DNA from: Pseudosulfitobacter pseudonitzschiae | GTDB taxonomy: Bacteria; Pseudomonadota; Alphaproteobacteria; Rhodobacterales; Rhodobacteraceae | Assembly (NCBI RefSeq): GCF_002222635.1 | Contig: NZ_CP022415.1 | Coordinates: forward strand, 3,224,001-3,288,000 | Reading direction: 5' to 3' | DNA: 64,000 nucleotides | Shown: positions 48,601-57,132 of the stretch, one piece after another | Position numbering within the stretch: the first letter of the stretch is position 1 | How the letters are laid out: each line of letters begins with the position of its first letter | Notes under the pieces: model-generated | The model's input: the letters and a program-made list of their open reading frames with translations, nothing else | The model's database searches: none | What the model was told of the DNA's origin: nothing | Program-made: the position numbers and the translations under genes

Positions 48601-49305
48601 ATGACCCGCACCCATCGCCTGTTCCAATTGATGCAACACCTGCGCCGCCTGCCACCTCCGGTGACGGCGCAGCAGCTTGCCGATGACATGGAAGTGTCGC
48701 TGCGCACAGTGTACCGCGACATGGATGCCCTGCGCGGTCTGGGCGCTGTGATCGACGGCGAGGCGGGCTTTGGTTTTACCTTGATCGAGGACGCAACCCT
48801 GCCGCCGCTGGGGTTCGAGGATGACGAACTGGAAGCGCTGGTTCTGGGGTTGCGCGATGTGGCGGTGATTGGGGATCCGGCGCTGTCCAAAGCAGCGCAA
48901 TCTGCGCTGGTCAAGATTCAGGCCCGTGTGCCACCCCGTCAGGCGCACCGATTGAAACATGCCATTCTGGATGCGCACCGGTTTCATCGTCCTGCCGAAC
49001 CGACTATTGATGTGGGCCTGCTGCGTGCTGCCACGTGGGAAGAAGTGTGCGTGCGTTTTGCCTATTCCGACGCAACCGCGCGTCAGACCGAGCGCACCGT
49101 GCGTCCGCTGGGCATTGTCTATTTCGACCACAACAACGTGCTGTTGGCGTGGTGCCTGCTGCGGCAGGATTTCCGGTCGTTCCGGCTGGACCGGATGACC
49201 GATCTGGAACGGACCGAGGTCAGCTTTCGTCCGCACCGCGTGCCGTTGCTGCGCCAGCATCTTGAGCGGATCAGAGCCGAACAAGAACGTCACACCCTCT
49301 CGTGA
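48601..49305 (+). CDS. YafY/DeoR-like transcriptional regulator with WYL domain
   Basis: A 234-residue regulator. The N-terminal helix-turn-helix (about 1-60) reads RLFQLMQHLRRLPPPVTAQQLADDMEVSLRTVYRDMDALRGLG, typical HTH_11/DeoR. The C-terminal WYL domain (about 135-230) shows the FDHNNVLLAWCLLRQDFRSFRLDRM ligand-binding strand cluster. Such proteins respond to small ligands or nucleic acids; the target is unknown. An inverted repeat overlaps its leader. Confidence 0.88.
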   Translation: MTRTHRLFQLMQHLRRLPPPVTAQQLADDMEVSLRTVYRDMDALRGLGAVIDGEAGFGFTLIEDATLPPLGFEDDELEALVLGLRDVAVIGDPALSKAAQSALVKIQARVPPRQAHRLKHAILDAHRFHRPAEPTIDVGLLRAATWEEVCVRFAYSDATARQTERTVRPLGIVYFDHNNVLLAWCLLRQDFRSFRLDRMTDLERTEVSFRPHRVPLLRQHLERIRAEQERHTLS

Positions 49306-49379
49306 TGCTTTCGACACCGTATAATAGTCGCTAACCTGTTGGTAATCACGCGGACCACACAAGCGAGAATCGAGGCACT

Positions 49380-50666
49380 ATGCGGTATTTTTCCCTGACA
49401 GCAGCGGCGGCACTGAGCGTCGGATTTGGTGGCTTGGCACACGCCGATACATCCCTAAGACCCGTGCTGCGCCCGCAACCGGCGGCGTCGGCCAGTGATA
49501 CCACCGTGGCCGCAAACCCCATATCAGAGACGCAAAACCTGTCGAATGCGGGTTTTCAGACATGGATCAAAGAATTTTTTCCGCGTGCGATGGCGCAGGG
49601 CATCCGGCAGAGCACGCTGGACCGCGCTTTTTCGAGTGTCAGCTTTGACGCGGACGTGGTGCGACGTGACCGCAACCAGTCGGAGTTTACCAAGACGATC
49701 TGGGATTATTTGGACACGGCCGTGTCGGACGCCCGTATCGCGAACGGACAGGCCGCTGTGCACAAACATAGCGCAACTCTGAACAAGATCGAGGCGACCT
49801 ATGGCGTTGATAAATACGTGGTGGCCGCGATCTGGGGGCTTGAAAGCGCCTATGGCGGGTTTCGCGGGTCGAACAAGACGATCCAGAGCCTTGCCTCTTT
49901 GGCCTATGACACGCGGCGCAGTGCGTTCTTTGAAGAGCAACTGATGGCGGCACTGACCATTTTGGAAAACGGGGACGTTGCCGCCAGCCAGATGAATGGA
50001 AGCTGGGCGGGGGCGATGGGACATACGCAATTCATGCCCACGTCTTTCTTGGCCCATGCGGTGGATTTCACCGATGATGGCAAGCGCGACATCTGGTCGG
50101 ATGATCCCGCAGATGCGCTGGCGTCGACAGCTGCGTATCTGAAGCATCACGGTTGGAAGACGGGCATGCCTTGGGGAGTTGAGGTGACGCTGCCTGAAGG
50201 GTTTGATTACACTCAAGCTGATCGCGAAATCAGGCGGTTGCCCTCGGTCTGGGCGGGCATGGGTGTTGCGGGTGTCGGTGGCGCGGTGCCTGATCATGGC
50301 CCCGCTGCGGTTTTGTTGCCTGCGGGCGCGCAGGGTGCTGCATTTCTAGTGTTCGACAATTTTGAAGTGATAGAAGCTTATAACACTGCCGACGCTTATG
50401 TAATTGGCGTGGGCTATCTGGCTGATCGCATTCGGGGTGGCGCGGCAATTCGCGCCGAGTGGCCGCGCGGGGACCGTGTGCTGACCTTTGATGAGCGGAT
50501 TGAGTTGCAGGAGCGGCTGACGGCACAGGGGTTTGATACCCAGAAGATTGACGCCAAGATCGGACCGCTGACGGTGGATGCGGTGCGGCGGTATCAATCG
50601 GCGGAAGGTTTGGTGCCGGATGGCTATGCGTCGCTGCGCATTCTTGAGCGTTTGCGCGGCGGGTAG
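49380..50666 (+). CDS. MltB-type lytic murein transglycosylase with peptidoglycan-binding domain
   Basis: A 428-residue exported enzyme that cleaves peptidoglycan with 1,6-anhydro product formation. It has a signal peptide (about 1-22, ending AHA). The SLT_2/MltB catalytic domain has the active Glu at 155 (AAIWGLESAYGGFRGSNKT) plus WAGAMGHTQFMPTSFL and STAAYLKHHGWKTGMPWG. A C-terminal PG_binding_1 repeat (about 360-428) carries LTAQGFDTQKIDAKIGPLTVDAVRRYQ. The start at 49380 is the first of the frame. Confidence 0.94.
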   Translation: MRYFSLTAAAALSVGFGGLAHADTSLRPVLRPQPAASASDTTVAANPISETQNLSNAGFQTWIKEFFPRAMAQGIRQSTLDRAFSSVSFDADVVRRDRNQSEFTKTIWDYLDTAVSDARIANGQAAVHKHSATLNKIEATYGVDKYVVAAIWGLESAYGGFRGSNKTIQSLASLAYDTRRSAFFEEQLMAALTILENGDVAASQMNGSWAGAMGHTQFMPTSFLAHAVDFTDDGKRDIWSDDPADALASTAAYLKHHGWKTGMPWGVEVTLPEGFDYTQADREIRRLPSVWAGMGVAGVGGAVPDHGPAAVLLPAGAQGAAFLVFDNFEVIEAYNTADAYVIGVGYLADRIRGGAAIRAEWPRGDRVLTFDERIELQERLTAQGFDTQKIDAKIGPLTVDAVRRYQSAEGLVPDGYASLRILERLRGG

Positions 50667-50689
50667 GGGCAGGACCGGAGCGCTGCCCC
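50666..50689. terminator. GC hairpin after the lytic transglycosylase
   Basis: Perfect 7-bp stem GGGGCAG (50666-50672) / CTGCCCC (50683-50689) with a 10-base loop, starting at the last base of the stop. No T-run follows; low-strength or factor-dependent. Confidence 0.4.
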
Positions 50690-50720
50690 GGACCCCGAGA
50701 TATTTTCAGCCAAAAGAAGT

Positions 50721-51605
50721 TTAGCTTTCGACGATTCCGCGCAGACGTTCAGAGCGGCGGCGTAGCAGTTCGACCACGGTCAACAAAAGGATCGAGATGC
50801 CGACCAGAAGCGTGGCAACTGCAAGGATCGTTGGGCTGATTTGTTCGCGCAGGCCTGTGAACATCTGCCAAGGTAGGGTCTTTTGGCCGGCTGAACCCAC
50901 GAAAAGGACCACCACGACTTCGTCGAATGAGGTGATAAAGGCGAACAGGCCGCCCGAGATCACGCCGGGCAGGATCAGAGGCATTTGCACGCGAAAGAAA
51001 GTGGTGACGGGGTTTGCGCCCATATTCGCCGCCGCGCGGGTCAGAGAGCGGTCGAAGCCGACAAGTGTCGCCGTTACCGTGATGATAACGAAGGGAATGC
51101 CAAGCACTGCGTGTGCCAGAATGACTTTGACGTAGCCGACAAAGTTTTTGTCCAGGCCCAGCGACGATTCAAGCCAGTTGCCCAAGGCCGAGTAGAAAAA
51201 GAACATGCCCGTGGCCGAGATGATCAGGGGAACGATCATTGGCGAGATCAGGATCGCCATGATGGTGCCTTTGAACGGGACGTGGCTTTGTGACAGGCCG
51301 ATTGCCGCCAGTGTGCCCAGCGAAACCGAGATGATCGTCGCAATTGGTGCGATGATCAGCGAGTTTTTCAGACTACGCTGCCACTCGTTGTTGGTGAAGA
51401 AGTCCTCATAGTGCTTCAGCGAATAGCCGTCGGGATCCAGTCGGAGCATTTCCGGCGTGAAGGTGAAGAAGTTCTCGGCGTTGAAGCTGAGCGGCATCAC
51501 CACAATGATCGGAGTGATCAGAAAAATGAAGATCAGCGCGCAGATCACGCGGAAGGCGTAGTACCAGATCCGCTGAGGCATCGTTGCATAAGGAGGCAGG
51601 CCCAT
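50721..51605 (-). CDS. ABC transporter permease, PotC-like (importer 1)
   Basis: A 294-residue inner-membrane permease with about six transmembrane helices. It has the typical start ...FRVICALIFIFLITPIIVVMPLSFN and the EAA signature AAANMGANPVTTFFRVQMPLILPGVISG (about residues 192-219) that contacts the ATPase. With the neighbouring permease, binding protein and ATPase it forms a spermidine/putrescine-type importer. Substrate not decided. Starts 6 bases after the potB-like stop. Confidence 0.9.
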   Translation of the reverse strand: MGLPPYATMPQRIWYYAFRVICALIFIFLITPIIVVMPLSFNAENFFTFTPEMLRLDPDGYSLKHYEDFFTNNEWQRSLKNSLIIAPIATIISVSLGTLAAIGLSQSHVPFKGTIMAILISPMIVPLIISATGMFFFYSALGNWLESSLGLDKNFVGYVKVILAHAVLGIPFVIITVTATLVGFDRSLTRAAANMGANPVTTFFRVQMPLILPGVISGGLFAFITSFDEVVVVLFVGSAGQKTLPWQMFTGLREQISPTILAVATLLVGISILLLTVVELLRRRSERLRGIVES

Positions 51606-51611
51606 AATCAG

Positions 51612-53312
51612 TTATCCCAGTTTCACGTTGTCGATGCCTACGATCCGGTCGTAGCACCAGTAAAGGACGAGAACGACCGCCAGCAGGATCGACCCCAGTG
51701 CGGCCGCGAGGCCCCAGTTAAGCGAGGAGGAAATGTGGTAGGCGATGCGGTTGGAGATGAACACGCCTTTGGTTCCGCCGACGATTTCGGGGGTGATATA
51801 GTAGCCGATGGACAAGATAAACACGAGGATCGAGCCCGCGCCGATGCCCGGAATCGACTGGGGGAAGTAGACGCGCCAGAAAGCAGTCCAGTTTGTGGCA
51901 CCCAGCGATTTGGCTGCACGGAGATAGGTGGGCGGAACGGTCTGCATCACGGAATACATCGGCAGAATCATGAACGGCAGCAGAATGTGCGTCATCGCGA
52001 CGATCGTACCGAACTGGTTGTTGATCATGACCAGACGGTCGGCGTCATCGACAAGGCCGATCCACACCAGCACGTCGTTGATCACACCCTGTGATTGCAA
52101 CATCACCTTCCACGCCGATGTTCGCACCAGAAGTGAGGTCCAGAATGGCAGCAGCACGAGGATCATCAGCAGATTTGCTCTGGATGCAGGCAAGTTCGCC
52201 AGCAGCCATGCCACCGGATAGCCCAGCAGGATGCACGAACCGGTGATCATCAAAGACATGACCAGAGTGCGGCCAAAAAGTGTCAGCAGGATCTGTTTTT
52301 CTTCCGGCTGCCAGGCAAAACCGTCGGGTGTCTTCTGCGCGTCGATGGCATTCAGGAAATAGCCGGCGGTATATTTGGCCGAATGTGTCTGTAGGGTTTC
52401 CCACGCTGTAACATTGGCCCAGTCCTGGTCGATCTCGGCAAAAGTATCGGTATAGGACGGGATTTCGAAATCGACAGCCTGCGCCTGTTGCAGCAAGGCG
52501 GCGCGCTCACCGCTTAGGCCCGACAGGTCGGCGGTTTTCAACTCTTCCAGCAGCGCCAGCGAAACCAGTTCCCACGGGGCGCGGTTGGTCGGAACACGTT
52601 CTGCGTCAGTGACTTCGAAGATGGCCCATTCGGTATATGTGCGCGCGGTGCGCGGCAGAAGTGCGGCAATCTCGGCGCTTGGCACAAAGTCCATGTCTGC
52701 GCTGGCTGGACCGTCGTTCAGACGACCGATGCGACCGCGTGTGTTTTTCAGCAGGGTTGTGTTGCCCTCACCGTCACCGGCGTCCATCAGCGCGTACCAG
52801 GTTTCGCCATTCTCGAAGGCAGGAACGGCGTCTTCCAGTGCTTTGGCTGCATCCTTGGCCAGATCATCAACCTTGCGGCCAGATTGGCGGAACAGGGACG
52901 AAATGCCGGTTTGCTCGTAGTTCAGCCGCGAGCCGAGGCGGGTGTGTTTCTTTGCCTCAGTGGCGACGAACAGGTCGTCGTACATGGCTTTGTAAACAGC
53001 TTCGGAGGGCAGTTCGCCCGACGCGGCGTCCCAGCTTGCCAGTTCTTGCACCGCGTAGGGCAAGGTGTTGGCCACAATGTCATTTTCCACCGACCGGAAC
53101 AGCATCGAGCCGATCGGGATAATGAAGGTAACCAGAACAAAGATCAGCAACGGCGCGATCAACAACAACGCCCGGCCCTTCTGGCGGCGCAATGCGCGCC
53201 CCAGACTGCGTTTCAGTGGCGTGCCATCCGCTGCAAGAACGGGTCCTGCATCTACGGGTGCAACAGGCACGGGGCCTGCGACGGCGTCATCATCTTTTGA
53301 GTTGCTCATCAT
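51612..53312 (-). CDS. Enlarged ABC transporter permease, PotB-like, with big periplasmic insertion (importer 1)
   Basis: A 566-residue permease, nearly twice the usual ~290. Helix 1 is at about 47-72 (GRALLLIAPLLIFVLVTF). A soluble stretch of about 265 residues (about 75-340), rich in Asp/Glu/Ala, follows. The rest is standard PotB, beginning ...LFGRTLVMSLMITGSCILLG and including the EAA motif AAKSLGATNWTAFWRVYFPQ. The insertion sits between helix 1 and helix 2, so it is expected on the periplasmic side and might contact the binding protein. Compare the 291-residue PotH-like protein at 62891. Start choice between the two adjacent ATGs is uncertain. Confidence 0.88.
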   Translation of the reverse strand: MMSNSKDDDAVAGPVPVAPVDAGPVLAADGTPLKRSLGRALRRQKGRALLLIAPLLIFVLVTFIIPIGSMLFRSVENDIVANTLPYAVQELASWDAASGELPSEAVYKAMYDDLFVATEAKKHTRLGSRLNYEQTGISSLFRQSGRKVDDLAKDAAKALEDAVPAFENGETWYALMDAGDGEGNTTLLKNTRGRIGRLNDGPASADMDFVPSAEIAALLPRTARTYTEWAIFEVTDAERVPTNRAPWELVSLALLEELKTADLSGLSGERAALLQQAQAVDFEIPSYTDTFAEIDQDWANVTAWETLQTHSAKYTAGYFLNAIDAQKTPDGFAWQPEEKQILLTLFGRTLVMSLMITGSCILLGYPVAWLLANLPASRANLLMILVLLPFWTSLLVRTSAWKVMLQSQGVINDVLVWIGLVDDADRLVMINNQFGTIVAMTHILLPFMILPMYSVMQTVPPTYLRAAKSLGATNWTAFWRVYFPQSIPGIGAGSILVFILSIGYYITPEIVGGTKGVFISNRIAYHISSSLNWGLAAALGSILLAVVLVLYWCYDRIVGIDNVKLG

Positions 53313-53331
53313 CGGTCTCGCTTTGGAGGGT

Positions 53332-53357
53332 GGTGGGGGCCGGACATGGCCCCCACC
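53332..53357 (-). terminator. Strong intercistronic hairpin after the importer-1 binding protein gene
   Basis: A perfect 10-bp GC stem GGTGGGGGCC (53332-53341) / GGCCCCCACC (53348-53357), loop 6, lies in the 68-base gap between the binding protein and permease genes. No T-run; probably protects the upstream message, which is needed in excess. Confidence 0.55.
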
Positions 53358-53380
53358 GAAATTATGCGATCAAGCGGGGC

Positions 53381-54475
53381 TTATTGTGCCAGCCACGCTT
53401 GGAAGCGCGCGTCGATGTCGTCGCGGTAGTCAGCCCAGAACGTGTAGTTGTACAGGAACGTGTTCTCGGCGTTCGCGGGGTCAGTCGGCATGTGCTGTTT
53501 CATGTTCTCGGGGACCAGCGGTGCGGAAGACGCACGTGCAGGGCCGTAAGAAATGTAATTTGCCTGATCCGCCAGACGCTTGGTGTCTGTTGCGAATTTC
53601 ACAAAGTCTTTTACACGTGCCAATTTGTCGTCAGGCAGACCGGCCGGGATGATCCAACCGTCAAGGTCGAACACCTGCGCGTCCCACATCATGGCGACGG
53701 GCTGGTTTTGCTCTTCGATGACAGAATACAGGCGACCGTTATAGGTCGAACCCATGAAGATTTCGCCATCTGCCAGCAGCTGGGGTGTGTCAGCACCGGC
53801 CGACCACCAGATTACGCTGTCTTTGATGGTGTCGAGCTTGGCCAGAGCCTGCTCTTGACCTTCGGCAGTTGCCAGAACGTCGTAGACTTCGTCTTTTGCG
53901 ACGCCGTCACACAGCAGAGCCCATTCCATGTTGTTGATGGGACGCTTTTCCAGCGAACGTTTGCCCGGATATGTTTCCAGATCAAAGACGTCGCAGATTT
54001 CGTCAGGTGCATCGACGCCTTCGGGAACCATGTCTGTGCGGTAGCCGAATGTTGTCGAATAAACAATCTGCGGGATGTAGCAGTCGGAAACGATCAGGTC
54101 GCCGAAGTCATCCGTCGCCGAGGAACCATCATCGCCTTCGGCGAGCAGTTCGTCGGGATCATATTCCATCGCCAGACCTTCGTCGCACAGGCGAATGGCG
54201 TCAGCAGCCACAACGTCGACCAGATCCCAAGTGATGTTACCGGCTTCGTTCATGGCGCGCAGTTTGGCCACAGCTTCGTTCGAGCTTTCATCCCAAACGA
54301 TGGTAACTTCTGGGTGCATTTCGGCATAGGGCTCAGCATAGGCTTTGAGCTGGCTGTTCTGATAGGCGCCGCCCCAGGAAACGATGGTCATTTCGCTGGA
54401 CATTTCCTGCGCAACCGCGACCGAGGCGGCGGCGGTGAGTGCAGAAGACGCAAGTAGCGTTTTCATCAAATTCAT
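53381..54475 (-). CDS. Polyamine/solute-binding protein, PotD-like (importer 1)
   Basis: A 364-residue periplasmic protein. It has a signal peptide (about 1-22, LLASSALTAAASVAVAQ), then the PotD/PotF-class start MTIVSWGGAYQNSQLKAYAEPY. Conserved acidic pocket regions follow (LVDVVAADAIRLCDEGL, WSAGADTPQLLADGE, WIIPAGLPDDKLARVKDFVKF). The ATG at 54475 has GGGAGA upstream. It is closer to the generic spermidine/putrescine/opine-type group than to canonical PotF; the ligand is unknown. Confidence 0.88.
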   Translation of the reverse strand: MNLMKTLLASSALTAAASVAVAQEMSSEMTIVSWGGAYQNSQLKAYAEPYAEMHPEVTIVWDESSNEAVAKLRAMNEAGNITWDLVDVVAADAIRLCDEGLAMEYDPDELLAEGDDGSSATDDFGDLIVSDCYIPQIVYSTTFGYRTDMVPEGVDAPDEICDVFDLETYPGKRSLEKRPINNMEWALLCDGVAKDEVYDVLATAEGQEQALAKLDTIKDSVIWWSAGADTPQLLADGEIFMGSTYNGRLYSVIEEQNQPVAMMWDAQVFDLDGWIIPAGLPDDKLARVKDFVKFATDTKRLADQANYISYGPARASSAPLVPENMKQHMPTDPANAENTFLYNYTFWADYRDDIDARFQAWLAQ

Positions 54476-54545
54476 TGATAGTTCTCCCATTTGTATGCCC
54501 GTTGGGTTCGGAGGCCATGATTGGGCTTGATCACAGCCTCATAGA

Positions 54546-54570
54546 AGGCGCATCCCGAAAGGGTGCGCCT
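54546..54570 (-). other. Intercistronic hairpin between importer-1 ATPase and binding protein
   Basis: A 10-bp stem AGGCGCATCC (54546-54555) / GGGTGCGCCT (54561-54570, one G-U), loop 5, lies in the 110-base gap. No T-run. It may act as a partial terminator or RNA stabiliser. Confidence 0.4.
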
Positions 54571-54585
54571 GCCGTGCCTTGGATG

Positions 54586-55686
54586 CTATGCGTCCAAAGC
54601 GCGGCAATCTTCAGGCAACCAGCCGATTTCGATCTGGGTGCCAGGTGTCAGACGCTCCTGATCCGGTGCGTTCCGGGTTTTGATGACAAAGTCATCAGTG
54701 CCAGCCACACGCAGACGGGTGCGGAAAATGTCGCCCATATAGATGAATTCAAGCACTTCGGCCTTCAGCGTTCTAGCGCCGGGCATCAAGCGTTCTTTGT
54801 TCATCTCGACTCGTTCGGGGCGGATCGACACACGGGTACGTTCACCAACTTCGGTGACGTTCACCGGAACAGCGTCGATCAGATCGCCGCCGTCCAGTTG
54901 CACAACGGCGGTGCCGTTGGTGATTTCCTTGATTTCGCCCATCAGTGTGTTGTTCTCGCCAATAAACTGCGCGACAAAACTGTTTTCAGGCTTTTCGTAC
55001 AGTTGATCCGGCGGTGCCAGCTGTTGAATGCGACCGTTTTCAAACACGGCAACGCGGTCGGACATGGTCAGCGCTTCTGTCTGGTCGTGTGTCACATAGA
55101 CCACGGTAATGCCCAGCTCGTGCGCCAGATTGGTAATCTCGAACTGCAGGGTTTCGCGCAACTGTTTGTCAAGCGCACCCAGAGGTTCGTCCATCAAGAC
55201 CAGTTCGGGTTCAAAAACCAGTGCCCGCTCCAGCGCGATCCGTTGTTGCTGGCCACCCGACAGTTGTGTGGGGCGGCGTCCGGCGAAATCGTTCATCTGC
55301 ACCATGCCAAGCGCGCGATGGATTTTTTCCTCGCGGTCGGACTTGCCGATCTTGCGGACCTCCAGAGGGAAGGCCAGATTTTCGGCCACAGTCATGTGCG
55401 GGAACAACGCATAGTTCTGGAACACCATGCCGATGCCACGCTTATGCGGTGGAATGTTGTTGATCGATGTTCCGCCTAGACGGATGTCGCCATGTGTTGC
55501 TGTTTCAAATCCCGCCAGCATCATCAGGCAAGTGGTCTTGCCCGATCCAGATGGGCCGAGCATCGTCAGAAACTCGCCCCGTGGCATGGAAAGGTTCAAG
55601 TCTTTGACGACGAGGCTCACGCCGTCATAGCTTTTTTGCACGCGTTCGAACTCTACAAACGCCGCATCAGTCGATGTGTTAGCCAA
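54586..55686 (-). CDS. ABC transporter ATPase, PotA-like (importer 1)
   Basis: A 366-residue ATPase. Walker A is GPSGSGKTT (about 44-52), the signature is LSGGQQQRIALERAL, Walker B is LVLMDEPLGALDK and the switch His is in THDQTEALTMSD. A C-terminal regulatory TOBE-like domain runs from about 280. The TTG at 55686 is the likely start: AGGGAG is six bases upstream, and the longer frame reaching 55953 has no PotA-like content. It is the first gene of the leftward importer operon, divergent from the M24 gene. Confidence 0.92.
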   Translation of the reverse strand: MANTSTDAAFVEFERVQKSYDGVSLVVKDLNLSMPRGEFLTMLGPSGSGKTTCLMMLAGFETATHGDIRLGGTSINNIPPHKRGIGMVFQNYALFPHMTVAENLAFPLEVRKIGKSDREEKIHRALGMVQMNDFAGRRPTQLSGGQQQRIALERALVFEPELVLMDEPLGALDKQLRETLQFEITNLAHELGITVVYVTHDQTEALTMSDRVAVFENGRIQQLAPPDQLYEKPENSFVAQFIGENNTLMGEIKEITNGTAVVQLDGGDLIDAVPVNVTEVGERTRVSIRPERVEMNKERLMPGARTLKAEVLEFIYMGDIFRTRLRVAGTDDFVIKTRNAPDQERLTPGTQIEIGWLPEDCRALDA

Positions 55687-55953
55687 ATTCGGCTCCCTGA
55701 ATTTACGACGACGGTGAACCCGCCTTGTTGGCCCAAGTAAAGCGACCACGGTCCAGTATTGCAACCGGATTGGTAGAAAACAGTTGGTTGCGCCCACAAT
55801 GCAGGCATATTTTCTGCTAAATCCTTGAAAACAGGACAATCGCCTGCGAGAGGGGCTGCTTTTTGAGCATGCACTTTCGCAGGAATCGCAAAAACACGTA
55901 GGTGTTGCGTCCCGTGACGACACAAAGCAAGGTCCAGAAAACGGAGTACGCAC
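55687..55953. promoter_or_regulatory. Divergent importer-1 / M24 intergenic region
   Basis: This 267-base region separates the divergent potA-like and DoeA-like genes and should carry two promoters. A loose inverted pair GCAACC...GGTTGC occurs in its left half, near 55770-55795. ACGGAG precedes the ATG at 55954. No TTGATCAA-type motif like those near 59720 and 60565 is present. Confidence 0.4.
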
Positions 55954-57132
55954 ATGATAATAAAGAATCTGCCCTTTGCTTCTGCAGAGTACGATCGTCG
56001 CATCGCACTGGTGCGAAGTGCGATGGATGTAGCAGGAATTGATACGCTGTTCGTCACCGACCCCAGCAATCAGGCATGGCTGACCGGCTACGACGGATGG
56101 TCATTTTATGTGCATCAGGGCGTGATCTTGCAGGGCGAGGGCGACCCGATCTGGTGGGGACGGCGTCAGGACGCCAGTGGTGCGCGGCGCACGGTCTGGA
56201 TGGATGACGACAACGTGCGCGGCTATGCCGACCATTTTGTGCAATCCACCGAACGCCATCCGATGCAGGAACTGGCGGGCATTCTGCAAGAACTGGGTGC
56301 CGAGCACATCGGCGTCGAGATGGACAACTATTATTTTTCGGCCAAGGCATTTGCGGTGATGCAATCCAGCCTGCCGGACGCCAGATTTTCGGATGCCACT
56401 GCGATGGTCAACTGGAAGCGCGGCGTGAAATCCGAGCCGGAGCTGGAGTATATGCGCAACGCGGCGCGGATTTCGGAAAAGATCATCGACGGCTTGCTTG
56501 AGCGGGTCGAACCCGGCGTGCCCAAGAACGAAGTCGTCGCGGAAATTTATCGTGACGCGGTGCGCGGTGTGGATGGCGCTTGGGGCGATTATCCCGCGAT
56601 TGTGCCACTGTTGCCGTCGGGAACGGACGCTGCTGCGCCGCACCTGACATGGGACGGTCGCCCGTTTGAAACCGGCGAGGCGACCTTTTTCGAGATTTCC
56701 GGCTGCTATCGCCGCTATCACGCGCCGTTCTGCCGTTCGCTGTTTCTGGGCACGCCACCTGATTTCCTGAAGCGTGCCGAGGCCGCGCTGGTCGAGGGAC
56801 TTGAGGCTGGATTGGAGGCCGCCCGCGCGGGCAATCGCGCCTGTGACATTGCCAACGCATTGGCTGCGCCGCTTGAGGCGGCAGGGATCGAGCGCGGCGA
56901 ACGCTGTGGTTATCCGATCGGGCTAAGCTATCCACCCGATTGGGGCGAGCGCACGATTTCCCTGCGCGTGACCGACGAAACCGTGCTGGAGCCGAATATG
57001 ACCTTTCACTTTATGCCCGGCCTATGGATGGCCGATTGGGGGCTTGAGATCACCGAAAGTATCCGTATCACCGAGGACGGCCCCGCCGAGTGTTTCTGCG
57101 ACCGTCCTCGCAAGATGTTTGTCAAACCGTGA
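55954..57132 (+). CDS. M24-family ectoine hydrolase-like enzyme (DoeA/EutD type)
   Basis: A 392-residue pita-bread-fold enzyme. The segments TDPSNQAWLTGYDGWSFYVH (about 36-55), EMDNYYFSAKAF (about 124-135), PHLTWDGRPFETGEATFFEI and CGYPIGLSYPPDWGERT match the ectoine hydrolase DoeA as I recall it, including its lack of the usual M24 metal ligands. In that pathway it opens ectoine to N-acetyl-diaminobutyrate. The call by recall is strong at family level; the substrate is not proved, since the usual DoeB partner is missing here. Coupled to the M20 gene by a GTGA overlap. Confidence 0.8.
   Translation: MIIKNLPFASAEYDRRIALVRSAMDVAGIDTLFVTDPSNQAWLTGYDGWSFYVHQGVILQGEGDPIWWGRRQDASGARRTVWMDDDNVRGYADHFVQSTERHPMQELAGILQELGAEHIGVEMDNYYFSAKAFAVMQSSLPDARFSDATAMVNWKRGVKSEPELEYMRNAARISEKIIDGLLERVEPGVPKNEVVAEIYRDAVRGVDGAWGDYPAIVPLLPSGTDAAAPHLTWDGRPFETGEATFFEISGCYRRYHAPFCRSLFLGTPPDFLKRAEAALVEGLEAGLEAARAGNRACDIANALAAPLEAAGIERGERCGYPIGLSYPPDWGERTISLRVTDETVLEPNMTFHFMPGLWMADWGLEITESIRITEDGPAECFCDRPRKMFVKP

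Noticed and set aside
47407-49362. 651-codon frame opposite rnr and the WYL regulator
   Set aside because: Antisense to two recognisable genes; no motif or ribosome site; long antisense frames are common in GC-rich DNA.
55687-55953. N-terminal extension of the PotA-like ATPase
   Set aside because: The upstream in-frame stretch is Cys/Ser-rich with no ATPase similarity; TTG at 55686 with AGGGAG six bases upstream fits family length.
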